This document shows, in pieces, positions 18,772 through 27,514 of a stretch of DNA of 52,212 nt (within the stretch, counting starts at the first letter, position 1; the number at the start of each line of letters is the position of its first letter). Below the pieces are notes generated by a model. It worked only from the letters and a program-made list of their open reading frames with translations. It ran no database searches and was not told where the DNA came from. The stretch spans positions 1 through 52,212 of the forward strand of contig JAJYWF010000004.1 of NCBI GenBank assembly GCA_021791635.1. The letters are read 5' to 3'. This DNA comes from Actinomycetes bacterium. GTDB lineage: Bacteria; Actinomycetota; Acidimicrobiia; Acidimicrobiales; RAAP-2. A program made the position numbers and the translations under genes.

Positions 18772-19708
18772 CCCCGCCGTGCCCGTGGAGCCGATGGATC
18801 CTCGGTCCGGGGTGTCGACCCGAGCCGCAGACGCCGTGGCCGGGGCAGCCGTCGCCGCCATCACCGAGGTCACCGACCGACGGCGGCGCCTGGGCTGGCT
18901 CTTCTGGCTGTCCCTCGGTTGGATCGTCCTCACCATCTTGGCGGCGATCTTCGCCAACGTCCTGCCCCTCCAGGACCCGAACCTCCAGTCGGCCACGTTG
19001 AACGCCGGACCGAGCACGGCCCACTTCTTCGGTACCGACCAGCTCGGCCGAGACATCTTCAGCCGGGTGATCTTCGGTTCCCGGGTCTCGATCGTGGTGG
19101 GGTTCGGCGCCATCGCCATCGGCCTGGCCCTCGGTGGCACCCTCGGAATGATCGCCGCCTACTACCGCGGTACGGTCGACACCATCGTCAACGCCGTGTC
19201 CTACGTGCTCCTGGCCTTTCCGGCCCTGGTCGCGGTCATCGCCATCGTGACCTTCTGGAAGGCGTCTCTCTGGAAGATCACGCTGATCATCGGGATTGCG
19301 AGCGCCCCACTGATCTTCCGGATCGTGCGGGCCGCGACCCTTTCGTATGCCACCCGGGATTTCGTGATGGCCGCTCGCACCCTGGGAGCCACCAGTCGAC
19401 GCGTGCTCGTCAAAGAGCTCCTTCCAAACATCCTGCCGACCGTGGTCTCGTTCAGCCTCATCGGCGTGGCCACGGTCATCGTCCTCGAAGGCTCCCTGGC
19501 CTTCTTGGGTCTTTCGATCCCCGGGCCCACACCATCGTGGGGCAACATGCTGAACCAGAGCCGGACAGGGCTCAACACCGTTCCCGGGCAGAGCAACCCG
19601 TGGCTGGTCATATTTCCAGCGGCAGCCATGTTCTTGTTCCTCATCACCTTGAACCTGGTGGGTGACCGTCTCCGTCAGCACTTCGACGTCAGCGAGATCA
19701 AGCTATGA
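18764..19708 (+). CDS. ABC transporter permease, dipeptide/oligopeptide family (DppC-like)
   Basis: Second membrane subunit, 314 residues, with the DppC-type insertion PLQDPNLQ and FGTDQLGRDIFSRVIFGSRVS in the periplasmic-side loop. The EAA loop is FVMAARTLGATSRRVLVKEL, which contacts the ATPases. The C-terminal FLGLSIPGPTPSWGNML is a diagnostic stretch for this subfamily. The GTG at 18764 overlaps the previous stop by eight bases. It forms the translocation channel with the preceding permease. Confidence 0.93.
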   Translation: MTDPAVPVEPMDPRSGVSTRAADAVAGAAVAAITEVTDRRRRLGWLFWLSLGWIVLTILAAIFANVLPLQDPNLQSATLNAGPSTAHFFGTDQLGRDIFSRVIFGSRVSIVVGFGAIAIGLALGGTLGMIAAYYRGTVDTIVNAVSYVLLAFPALVAVIAIVTFWKASLWKITLIIGIASAPLIFRIVRAATLSYATRDFVMAARTLGATSRRVLVKELLPNILPTVVSFSLIGVATVIVLEGSLAFLGLSIPGPTPSWGNMLNQSRTGLNTVPGQSNPWLVIFPAAAMFLFLITLNLVGDRLRQHFDVSEIKL

Positions 19709-20754
19709 CGTATCCCCCTGCGGCCTCGGATCCCCAGAGCGCAGTGCCGCTGCTGGAAGTCACGGAGCTCTCCACGTCCTTCCGCACCGGGCGCGGCCTC
19801 CTGAAGGCCGTCGATCGGGTCTCCTTCCGGCTCGGCCGGGGCCGGACCATCGGAGTGGTGGGAGAGTCCGGCTCGGGCAAGACGGTCCTGGCCCGGACCG
19901 TGATGGGCTTGCTGGCCGGGAGCAACGTCGAGAAGACCGGCTCAGTTCGCTTCGAAGGCCAGGAGCTCCTCGGTGCCCCGAATAGCGAGCTGCGCAGCCT
20001 GTGGGGAGCCAGGATGGCGATGATCTTCCAGGACCCGATGACCGCCCTCAATCCCGTGATGCGCATTGGCCGGCAGATCACCGAGTCTCTCCGTCTTCAC
20101 CTCGACATCGACCGCTCCGAAGCGCGTGCTACCGCAGTCTCCCTCCTAGCCCAGGTGGGGATCCCCTCGCCCGAAGAGCGCTACGGGAGCTTTCCCGGAG
20201 AGCTGTCGGGCGGGATGCGCCAACGCGTGATGATCGCCATCGCGCTGGCCTGCTCCCCGCGACTGCTCCTTGCCGACGAACCCACCACCGGACTCGACGT
20301 CACCGTCCAGGCGCAGATCCTCGATCTCTTGGGGTCGCTCCAGTACGAACGGAACATGGCCATGGTCCTCGTCACCCACGACCTCGGCGTGGTGGCTACC
20401 CGGACCGACGACATCGTGGTCATGTACGCCGGCCGGATCGTCGAGATGGCGCCCACCTCCAGGCTCTTCTCCTCAATGGCCATGCCCTACACCGAAGCGC
20501 TCTTGGCTTCGACGCCCAGGCTTTCGAACCCCAGCCACACCCGCCTTGCCGCCATCGAGGGACGACCACCGGATTTGACGGCGCTGCCACCGGGCTGTCC
20601 CTTCGCCCCCCGGTGCCGCTACGCCCAGGACCTCTGCCGCCGAGCGGCACCCCCCCTGGTGACTGCCGAGAGGCCGGACCACTTGTACGCCTGCTGGTAC
20701 CCGCTTGGTGCTCGGACCGGCCCTGCACCCGTGTCGCATTCGGTGAGCTCGTGA
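19705..20754 (+). CDS. ABC transporter ATP-binding protein (DppD/OppD-like)
   Basis: Nucleotide-binding subunit, 349 residues. Walker A is GESGSGKT (53-60), the Q-loop [11 protein letters not shown] follows, the signature is LSGGMRQR (167-174), and Walker B is LLLADEP ending in the catalytic Glu near 192. The C-terminal oligopeptide/dipeptide extension carries the Cys-rich [15 protein letters not shown] motif, which in some family members binds an iron-sulfur cluster. The ATG overlaps the permease stop as ATGA. It pairs with the next ATPase to drive import. Confidence 0.94.
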   Translation: MTYPPAASDPQSAVPLLEVTELSTSFRTGRGLLKAVDRVSFRLGRGRTIGVVGESGSGKTVLARTVMGLLAGSNVEKTGSVRFEGQELLGAPNSELRSLWGARMAMIFQDPMTALNPVMRIGRQITESLRLHLDIDRSEARATAVSLLAQVGIPSPEERYGSFPGELSGGMRQRVMIAIALACSPRLLLADEPTTGLDVTVQAQILDLLGSLQYERNMAMVLVTHDLGVVATRTDDIVVMYAGRIVEMAPTSRLFSSMAMPYTEALLASTPRLSNPSHTRLAAIEGRPPDLTALPPGCPFAPRCRYAQDLCRRAAPPLVTAERPDHLYACWYPLGARTGPAPVSHSVSS

Positions 20755-21953
20755 CGGCGGCGGCTACTCCCAGTACGCCAACACCGGCAACTTCGGGTGG
20801 GGTAGTGCCCGGCCCCCCGTCGCGAGACCCAGCGCTCGGCTCCACCGGACCCGGTTGGGGATCGACGGGACCCGGATGGGGCTCATCTGGCGCCGCTGCA
20901 CCGCTGCTGGCGGTCAACGACCTTCGGGTCAACTTTCGACGTGGGCGCAGGACCGTCCAAGCCGTCGCCGGGGTGAGCCTGGCCATCGCTGCCGGAGAGA
21001 CGTTGGGTCTCGTGGGAGAGTCGGGTTGCGGGAAGTCGACGACCGGTCGGGCGATCGTTCAGGTCGAGCGCCCGACCTCCGGTTCGATCCATTTCAACGG
21101 GATCGATCTCACTTCGCTTCGAGGCTCCGAGCTGCGACGAGCGCGCGTCGGTATCCAGATGATCTTCCAGGACCCCATCTCCTCGCTCAACCCTCGTCGA
21201 CGGGTACGTGACATCGTCGCCGAACCGCTTGACATCTGGAAGAAGGGATCGCAGTCCGAGCGGGATCGTGTCGTCCGGGCCATGCTCGAATCGGTCGGCT
21301 TGAACCCCGATGTCGCCGGCCCACGTCGGCCGCGAGAGTTCTCAGGAGGCCAGTGCCAGCGGATCAGCATCGCCCGGGCTCTGGTGATGGAGCCGAAGCT
21401 CCTCATCTGCGACGAGGTTGTGTCCGCTCTGGACGTGTCCGTCCAGGCCCAGATACTGAACCTGCTCGAGGACCTGAAAGCTCAGTACGGACTGACGCTC
21501 CTGTTCATAGCCCACGATCTGGCGGTGGTGAAGAACATCAGCGATCGCGTCGCCGTCATGTACCTGGGGAAGCTCTGCGAAGTCGCGCCGGCCGAGGTTC
21601 TCTACCGGTCACCCGCCCACCACTACACCCAGGCCTTGATGGCCTCAGTCCTCCAGCCTGATCCGTCGTCCGCCGGTCAGCCCGCGCCCCTCCAGGGGGA
21701 GCCCCCGAGCCCCATCCATCCCCCGACGGGCTGCAGGTTCCGCACCCGCTGTCCCCGGGCCGAAGAACGCTGTGCCATCGAGGAACCGGTGCTCCAGGAG
21801 ATCGCTCCGGGTCACGCCGTCGCCTGCCACTTTCCCCTGCCCACGGGCGGTTCGTCGCTCGCCGGAGCGGGCCAGATGGGTCAAGTCGGCCAGATGGGCG
21901 AGGTTCCCGGCCAGTACACCCCTCCCTCACCTCCGGCGCCTCGACAGAGCTGA
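20751..21953 (+). CDS. ABC transporter ATP-binding protein (DppF/OppF-like)
   Basis: Second ATPase, 400 residues. Walker A GESGCGKS is at 89-96, the Q-loop is [11 protein letters not shown], the signature is FSGGQCQR (197-204), and Walker B is LLICDEV (217-223). The signature keeps SGGQ but has Cys where Arg is usual at the following position. The N-terminal 50 residues are low-complexity (TGPGWGS repeats), and the C-terminus ends with [11 protein letters not shown]-type repeats, both outside the ATPase fold. [15 protein letters not shown] Cys motif lies at the C-terminal extension. The GTG at 20751 overlaps the previous stop (GTGA). It ends the operon, facing rpsA. Confidence 0.93.
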   Translation: MTAAATPSTPTPATSGGVVPGPPSRDPALGSTGPGWGSTGPGWGSSGAAAPLLAVNDLRVNFRRGRRTVQAVAGVSLAIAAGETLGLVGESGCGKSTTGRAIVQVERPTSGSIHFNGIDLTSLRGSELRRARVGIQMIFQDPISSLNPRRRVRDIVAEPLDIWKKGSQSERDRVVRAMLESVGLNPDVAGPRRPREFSGGQCQRISIARALVMEPKLLICDEVVSALDVSVQAQILNLLEDLKAQYGLTLLFIAHDLAVVKNISDRVAVMYLGKLCEVAPAEVLYRSPAHHYTQALMASVLQPDPSSAGQPAPLQGEPPSPIHPPTGCRFRTRCPRAEERCAIEEPVLQEIAPGHAVACHFPLPTGGSSLAGAGQMGQVGQMGEVPGQYTPPSPPAPRQS

Positions 21954-21958
21954 GCGTC

Positions 21959-22007
21959 GAGACCCGGCCCACCATCCGGGGGCCTTGCCGGCCGCTGGGC
22001 GGGTCTC
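21959..22007. terminator. hairpin between convergent ABC operon and rpsA
   Basis: GAGACCC (21959-21965) pairs with GGGTCTC (22001-22007), extended after a one-base bulge by GCCC/GGGC, with a GC-rich interior containing a smaller hairpin. It sits in the 52-base gap between the two convergent stops and overlaps the rpsA stop. No U-run follows, as is common in high-GC actinobacteria. Confidence 0.5.
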
Positions 22008-23490
22008 AGTCCCCTGCCGTACCGGGTGACGGTGCCAGCTCGCCAGACGAGGCGTCCGGTGCCGCATCGGGTCCCACGCCGGGTACCACGCCGGGTACCG
22101 CGTCGGGTGCCGACAAGATCGCTGGGACCGACTCTCCTTCGGCAGATCCGGGCACGGAGGGCTCGGGAGAGCCCGTGGCGTACTCCGCCCAAGCGGCCTG
22201 AGCCTCGGTCTCCGGGGTGAATTCAGCCTCCCCCTCATATCCGTAGCTTCCGATGTAGTTCCCCTCGGCGTCGTAGGCGTGCTCGCCGAACGCTTCCTGG
22301 TACTCCTCGGAGACCTCGCCACCCTCGGCAGCCTGCTTGATCGACAAGCTGATACGACGTCGTTGGAGATCGATGTCGATGATCTTCACCCACAGCTCTT
22401 CACCCGGAGTGACGACTTGCTCGGGTTGGTCGACGTGGTGCACGGCCAGCTCCGAGATGTGCACCAATCCCTCGATCCCGTCACCCACCTGGACGAACGC
22501 ACCGAATGGCACCAGCTTGGTGATCCGGCCGTAGACGAGCTGGTTGACCTGGTGCCCGTCGGCGAACTCTTGCCACGGATCGATCTGGGTGGCCTTCAAG
22601 GACAGGCTGATCCTCTCCTTGTCGAGATCGACGTCGAGTACTTCGACCTCGATCTCGTCGCCCACCTGCACCACCGACGACGGGTGCTCGATGTGCTTCC
22701 AGCTCAGCTCCGATACGTGCACCAGTCCGTCCATTCCCCCGAGGTCGACGAAGGCTCCGAAGTTCACGACCGACGAGACCACGCCGCGACGCCTTACCCC
22801 CGGCTTCAGGTTCGAGAGGAACTCGTTCCGCTGTTCCTTCTGCGCCTCTTCCAGCCAAGCTCGGCGAGACAGCACGACGTTGTTACGGTTCCGGTCGAGC
22901 TCGATGATCTTGGCCTCGATGACTCGACCTACGTACGGCTGGAGCTCACGCACCCGGCGCAGCTCCACCAGTGATGCCGGCAAGAACCCCCGCAGGCCGA
23001 TATCGACGATCAGACCACCCTTGACCACTTCGATCACCGGTCCCTTGACCGTCTCCTCGGCCTCCTTGAGCTTTTCGATCGTCGACCATGCCTTCTCGTA
23101 CTGGGCTCGCTTCTTCGACAGGACGAGCCTTCCCTCCTTGTCCTCCTTCTGCAGGACGAGAGCCTCCACGTGCTCGCCAAGGGACACGATCTCGTCGGGA
23201 TGGACGTCGTTGCGAATGGACAGCTCGCGGACCGGAATGACACCTTCGGACTTGAAGCCGATGTCCAAAAGGACTTCGTCACGGTCGATCTTCACGACCG
23301 TCCCCTCCACCACGTCCCCATCGTCGAATTCGACGATGGTCCCGGCCATGATGTCCTCGAGGGGCTCACCTACCAGATCGTCCTCGGTGACCGTTCGGGG
23401 GACGTACACCCCGTTCTCGTCGAAGGTCCCCATGGCTTCATCCGAGAGGGAGATCTTGGGGGAAGGCGGCGTGGTGTGATCGATGACCAT
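22006..23490 (-). CDS. rpsA: 30S ribosomal protein S1
   Basis: Binds mRNA on the 30S subunit and helps initiate translation. Four S1 OB-fold repeats are visible at residues about 58-128, 146-212, 229-299 and 316-385, with typical GFVDLGGMDGLVHVS-like signatures in the third and fourth. The acidic/Pro/Ala-rich tail (386-494) contains PGVVPGVGP-like low-complexity repeats, and its sequence differs from the ribosome-binding half. The four-domain form is usual for actinobacteria. The ATG at 23490 is chosen because the first domain begins soon after it; the frame is open back to 23586. In the expected position after polA. Confidence 0.94.
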   Translation of the reverse strand: MVIDHTTPPSPKISLSDEAMGTFDENGVYVPRTVTEDDLVGEPLEDIMAGTIVEFDDGDVVEGTVVKIDRDEVLLDIGFKSEGVIPVRELSIRNDVHPDEIVSLGEHVEALVLQKEDKEGRLVLSKKRAQYEKAWSTIEKLKEAEETVKGPVIEVVKGGLIVDIGLRGFLPASLVELRRVRELQPYVGRVIEAKIIELDRNRNNVVLSRRAWLEEAQKEQRNEFLSNLKPGVRRRGVVSSVVNFGAFVDLGGMDGLVHVSELSWKHIEHPSSVVQVGDEIEVEVLDVDLDKERISLSLKATQIDPWQEFADGHQVNQLVYGRITKLVPFGAFVQVGDGIEGLVHISELAVHHVDQPEQVVTPGEELWVKIIDIDLQRRRISLSIKQAAEGGEVSEEYQEAFGEHAYDAEGNYIGSYGYEGEAEFTPETEAQAAWAEYATGSPEPSVPGSAEGESVPAILSAPDAVPGVVPGVGPDAAPDASSGELAPSPGTAGD

Positions 23491-23575
23491 TGCAAGGTTC
23501 TCACTTTCCGGTGCTGGCCACCCCCGGGGACGACCAGCGATCGCGTCGGGATCCTCGAGACAGTGTGACGGATTC

Positions 23576-23602
23576 CCCCTGGCCACCGACGCCGGCCAGG
23601 GG
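23576..23602 (-). terminator. 9-bp stem-loop between polA and rpsA
   Basis: On the minus strand CCCCTGGCC pairs perfectly with GGCCAGGGG around a 9-base loop. It begins 13 bases after the polA stop and lies about 86 bases before the rpsA start. With no U-run it may be a partial terminator or an attenuator separating low polA from high rpsA expression. Confidence 0.5.
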
Positions 23603-23614
23603 CTACAGACTACC

Positions 23615-26545
23615 TCACCCGCCCTTGGCCTCCGCCCACGACCCTCCCCACGCCAAAGTGACCTCCAGGGGAACCGACAGGTCAGCAGCGCCGGTCAATG
23701 CCCTCCTGGTGTGCTCCTCCACTTCGGCCTCCTCTTCGGGAACAGCTTCCACGATCACCTCGTCGTGCACCTGGAGCACCAGGTGGCTCCGGAGCTTGCC
23801 CTCCTCGAGCGCCCGGTCGAGTCGCACCAGGGCGGTCTTGAACACGTCGGCGGCCAGTCCCTGGATCCCGGCGTTCATGGCTGAGCGCTCGGCGGCAAGA
23901 CGCACGCGGCGGTCGCGCGAGTGCAGCTCGGGGAACGGTCGCACCCTTCCCCGTTCGGTCCGCGTGAACCCTCGATCCCGGGCTTCGGCGACAGTCTGCT
24001 CCATGTACTTACGGACCCACGGGAAGGCCGTGAAATAGCGCTCCATGATCTCGTTCGCTTCGGCCACGCCCGTGCCGAGCCGACGGGCCAGGCCGTACGC
24101 CTCCATTCCGTAGGCCAACCCGTAGGACACGGCCTTGGCCCTCTCTCGCTGGGCGTGGGTGACCTCTTCGGGCGGCACGCCGAAGATGCCCGCGGCCACG
24201 GTCCGATGGATGTCGGCCCCGGCGGTGAGGGCGCCGATCAGGCCCGGGTCCTGGGAGAGATGTGCGATGACCCGTAGCTCGACTTGGTCGTAGTCGGCGA
24301 CCAGGAACCGGCACCCCTCGGCCGGGACGAACGCCCTGCGGAACTGCTGTCCCATCTCCGAGCGCGCCGGGATGTTGTGCAGGTTCGGGCGCTCAGAAGA
24401 CAGCCTTCCGGTCCGGGCAACTGTCTGGCGGAACGACGCGTGGATCCTCCCGTCCTCGGCCACTTCGGCGAGAAGGTTCGTCCCATACGTCGAGCGGAGC
24501 TTCTCCACCTCGCGGTACTCGAGGAGCGGCTCGATGATCGGATGGGCACCCCGAAGCGACTCGAGGGTCGAAGCATCCGTGGAGTACCCCGTCTTGGTCT
24601 TCCGTCCCGGTATCAGCTTCAGCTCCTCGTAAAGCACCACCCGGAGCTGGGGGGTCGAGTTCACGTTGAACGAGTGTCCGACGATCTCTTCGATCTGCTG
24701 CTGCAGCCTGGCCGCTTCCCCTGCCATCTGGTCGGCGATCCTTTGGAGCTCGGTCACGTCCACCTTGATCCCGACCACCTCCATCCGCGCCAGGACCCGT
24801 ACCAGTGGCACTTCCACGCTGTCGTGGAGCTGAACGAGGCCATCGGCGACCAGACGCTTGCGGAGTGGTTCGACCACCGCCGCCACGGTCACCGCTTCAC
24901 GCACGGCTGCATCGCCGTCGCCGTCGGCTTCCGTCCCGAGAGCCAGCTGACCGGAGGACCCATCGCGAACCCCAGACGTGGTTCGGTCTCCCCCAGCATC
25001 TGTCGAAGTCCGAGGCTCCGACCCGTCAGCCATGAGGTCGATACCGAGATCCCGTGCCACCGAGGCAAGCTCGTAGTCCCCGCGCGAAGGATCGAGGAGA
25101 TAGGCGGCGATGGCCGTATCCATGACCAGGGAAGTGCAGTCGCTGTGGAGGAGCATGAGCGACCGCATCAGCTCCTTCACATGATGCCCCGTGACCGGCG
25201 CCGAACCGAGGGCCGTGGTCACTGCCTTGCCCACCGAGGTCAACCCGAGAAGCTCGGCGTTCAGCCTGATCCCCCCGCCATGCGCACCCGATGTCAGGAT
25301 GGTCAGTGTCCTCATCGCCGAGCGTCCCCGAGCGCCTTCCCAGCGTCCCGAAACTGCCAACCTCCGCCCGTCCTCCGGTCCGGTCAAGGACTGGAGATGG
25401 CGGATCGCGTCGGCAGCATCGGCCGCCACGGGTAGCTCGGGGATCACGAGCGACGTGTACGGCACAGGATCACCGCTTCCCGACGGACCGGGACGAGGAC
25501 TTCCCGAACCCCGTTGCCGGTCACCGTCTTGGGGTGGGGCGGCACGGCGTCGGGAAGGAGCCTTGGTGCCGGGCTGGAGGTCGCCACTGGGAGAGGTGGC
25601 GCCAGGGCTCTCGGGCCCGAAGGCTCCCTTTTCGAGGAGCGCCTCCACTCGTCCCCACAGGGTCCGCAGCTCCCACCGCTCGAACTCGGCCTGGACCGCC
25701 CGCCGGTCCCACCCTCCCAGAGCCAGCTCACCCACGTCGATGTAGCAGGGCACGTCGCGGACCAGGGGAATCACCCTGGCGTTCGCTCTCACCACGTCCT
25801 CCGAGCGAGTGAGGTTCTCCCTCAGCTTCGGGGTGATGTCATCGAGGTGGGCATAGATGCCGTCGAGGTCTCCGTAGCTGTTCACCAGCTTGGCCGCCGT
25901 CTTCTCACCCACGCCGGGCACGCCGGGCAGGTTGTCGGAAGGATCACCCCGCAGCGAGGCGAGGAGGGGGTACTTCTCGGGTGGAACGCCGGTCCGCTCG
26001 ACGATCCCAGCTTCGTCGTAGAGGGCATAGTCGCTCACACCCCGGCGGTTGTAGAGCACCTTGATGTAGGGGTCCTGGACCAGCTGAAAGCAGTCGCGGT
26101 CGCCGGTGACCACCACCACTCCGCAATGCCGCTCACGGGCCTGCGTCGCAAGGGTCGCCAGCACGTCATCGGCCTCGTAGCCCGGTGCCGTCACCACCGG
26201 AATGGCCAACGCCTCCATGACCGCTCGGATCATGTCGAATTGGGGCAGGAGGTCGTCAGGCGTCGCCGCACGGCCGCCTTTGTAGTCCTCGATCATCGCG
26301 TCTCGGAAGGTCGCGCCGGGGAGATCGAATGCCACGGCCAGGGCACGCGGACGATGGTCGCGAACGATGCTGACCAGCATCGACACGAATCCGTGGAGGG
26401 CGTTGGTGACCGTGCCGGACTTCGTGGCCAGGTCCGTCGGAAGCGCGAAGTACGCCCGAAAGGCCAACGACATGCCGTCCAGGACGAACAAGCTCGACGG
26501 CTCACTCACATCGCTGCTGGTGTCCGTCACGACTGGGTCCATCAC
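23615..26545 (-). CDS. polA: DNA polymerase I
   Basis: Repairs and fills gaps in DNA and processes Okazaki fragments. A 976-residue protein. The 5'-nuclease domain spans about 1-310 (GYEADDVLATLA, GVGEKTAAKL). The 3'-5' exonuclease region is degenerate: the first Asp-x-Glu is replaced by LAVSGRWEG, although MDTAIAAYLLDP remains, so proofreading is probably absent, as in M. tuberculosis and Taq enzymes. It also carries a Gly/Asp-rich insertion around residues 510-550. Polymerase motifs A (DYDQVELR), B (AKAVSYGLAYG) and C (QVHDEV) are at about 747-762, 800-815 and 921-932. Tyr808 replaces the Phe found at E. coli position 762. It follows pdtaR by 18 bases. Confidence 0.96.
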   Translation of the reverse strand: MMDPVVTDTSSDVSEPSSLFVLDGMSLAFRAYFALPTDLATKSGTVTNALHGFVSMLVSIVRDHRPRALAVAFDLPGATFRDAMIEDYKGGRAATPDDLLPQFDMIRAVMEALAIPVVTAPGYEADDVLATLATQARERHCGVVVVTGDRDCFQLVQDPYIKVLYNRRGVSDYALYDEAGIVERTGVPPEKYPLLASLRGDPSDNLPGVPGVGEKTAAKLVNSYGDLDGIYAHLDDITPKLRENLTRSEDVVRANARVIPLVRDVPCYIDVGELALGGWDRRAVQAEFERWELRTLWGRVEALLEKGAFGPESPGATSPSGDLQPGTKAPSRRRAAPPQDGDRQRGSGSPRPGPSGSGDPVPYTSLVIPELPVAADAADAIRHLQSLTGPEDGRRLAVSGRWEGARGRSAMRTLTILTSGAHGGGIRLNAELLGLTSVGKAVTTALGSAPVTGHHVKELMRSLMLLHSDCTSLVMDTAIAAYLLDPSRGDYELASVARDLGIDLMADGSEPRTSTDAGGDRTTSGVRDGSSGQLALGTEADGDGDAAVREAVTVAAVVEPLRKRLVADGLVQLHDSVEVPLVRVLARMEVVGIKVDVTELQRIADQMAGEAARLQQQIEEIVGHSFNVNSTPQLRVVLYEELKLIPGRKTKTGYSTDASTLESLRGAHPIIEPLLEYREVEKLRSTYGTNLLAEVAEDGRIHASFRQTVARTGRLSSERPNLHNIPARSEMGQQFRRAFVPAEGCRFLVADYDQVELRVIAHLSQDPGLIGALTAGADIHRTVAAGIFGVPPEEVTHAQRERAKAVSYGLAYGMEAYGLARRLGTGVAEANEIMERYFTAFPWVRKYMEQTVAEARDRGFTRTERGRVRPFPELHSRDRRVRLAAERSAMNAGIQGLAADVFKTALVRLDRALEEGKLRSHLVLQVHDEVIVEAVPEEEAEVEEHTRRALTGAADLSVPLEVTLAWGGSWAEAKGG

Positions 26546-26563
26546 CGGGTCGGCTTCACGAGG

Positions 26564-27196
26564 TCAGGGTGCCAGCTCCCCCGCCACCACTCGCCGGGCC
26601 ACGTCTCGCATCCGTGAGCGGGTCTGCATGGCGAAACGTTGGATGTAGCTGAAAGCATCAGGTTCGCTCATCTCATGGCGATCCATGAGTATCGCCTTGG
26701 CTTCGTCCACCAGGCGCCGAGTCTCGATCTTGTCCTCCGCCCGCCCGCGAGCACTGGTCCCGGACCCGTCCGGATCCACTTCCTCGTCGATGGCCCATTC
26801 CTGCCGACACCTCTCCAGGACATCTTCGATGGCCGGGAGGAGCTCCTCCCTCCGGAACGGCTTTACCAGGTAGGCCGCCACACCCGAGTCACGCGCCTCT
26901 TCGATTAGCTCTCGCTGGCTGAACGCCGTGAGGACCAGCACCGCGACCCTGTGCCTGCTCGTGATCTCGCGCGCAACCCGCAAGCCGTCCATCCCCGGCA
27001 TCTTCACGTCGAGGATCGCCAGGTTCGGCTTGCACTCATCCACCAGGTCGACCGCCTGATCCCCCCGTCCCGTCTCACCGACCACCTGATAGCCGGCGGA
27101 CACGAGGATCTCCTTCAGGTCCAGCCGGATGATGGCCTCGTCTTCGGCAATGACCACCCGGACAGGTACGGTGGCGTCGGATCGATCACTCGTCAC
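26564..27196 (-). CDS. pdtaR: ANTAR-domain response regulator (PdtaR-type)
   Basis: A 210-residue antiterminator response regulator. The CheY-like receiver (about 13-128) has the acidic pair in VIAEDEA, phospho-acceptor Asp63 in ILDVKMPG and Lys near 113 in VKPFRR. The ANTAR RNA-binding domain (about 148-205) has LVDEAKAILMDRHEMSEPDAFSYIQ. In M. tuberculosis PdtaR, phosphorylated by PdtaS, binds paired hairpins in nascent mRNA. No PdtaS homologue lies in this window. The GTG start overlaps the stop of the upstream small gene (GTGA). Confidence 0.93.
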   Translation of the reverse strand: MTSDRSDATVPVRVVIAEDEAIIRLDLKEILVSAGYQVVGETGRGDQAVDLVDECKPNLAILDVKMPGMDGLRVAREITSRHRVAVLVLTAFSQRELIEEARDSGVAAYLVKPFRREELLPAIEDVLERCRQEWAIDEEVDPDGSGTSARGRAEDKIETRRLVDEAKAILMDRHEMSEPDAFSYIQRFAMQTRSRMRDVARRVVAGELAP

Positions 27197-27483
27197 CGGT
27201 CCGAACCTACCCGGGACAGCAACTCGTCGCGTCGATTCTCCAGTTCACCAACGGCCGACCGCTGGGCTTCCCAGGCGCGCTTCATGGCATCGGCATGCCT
27301 CCTGGTCTCCGCGTACTCGTGGCCCGCCAAGGGCGTCTCGGACACCAGGGCACGCACCCGTGCTTCTTCGCAGTCCTCGTTCACCACGGCCAGCTGCTCT
27401 TCGAGCACCGCCAGCTCCTGGCGCGCTCGGACCAGGCGCAGATGGAGGTCCCTGATCCGTCGTTCGAGCAGGAATCGCTGCAT
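27193..27483 (-). CDS. small coiled-coil protein upstream of pdtaR
   Basis: A 96-residue protein dominated by Leu/Glu/Arg heptads (for example HLRLVRARQELAVLEEQL), so it is probably a soluble coiled coil. I do not recognise a named family. The GTGA overlap with pdtaR suggests co-translation and a possible role with that regulator. The ATG at 27483 has no obvious ribosome-binding site. Confidence 0.65.
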   Translation of the reverse strand: MQRFLLERRIRDLHLRLVRARQELAVLEEQLAVVNEDCEEARVRALVSETPLAGHEYAETRRHADAMKRAWEAQRSAVGELENRRDELLSRVGSDR

Positions 27484-27514
27484 GAAGCGACCAGTCTAGG
27501 CGCTCGAACGTCCG

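Noticed and set aside
18061-19681. Minus-strand frames opposite the ABC permeases
   Set aside because: Charged, repetitive shadow translations of the permease genes.
22076-22110. Short GGTACC-rich direct repeats at the rpsA 3' end
   Set aside because: They lie in the low-complexity PGVVPGVGP tail and fit codon repetition rather than a mobile element or attachment site.
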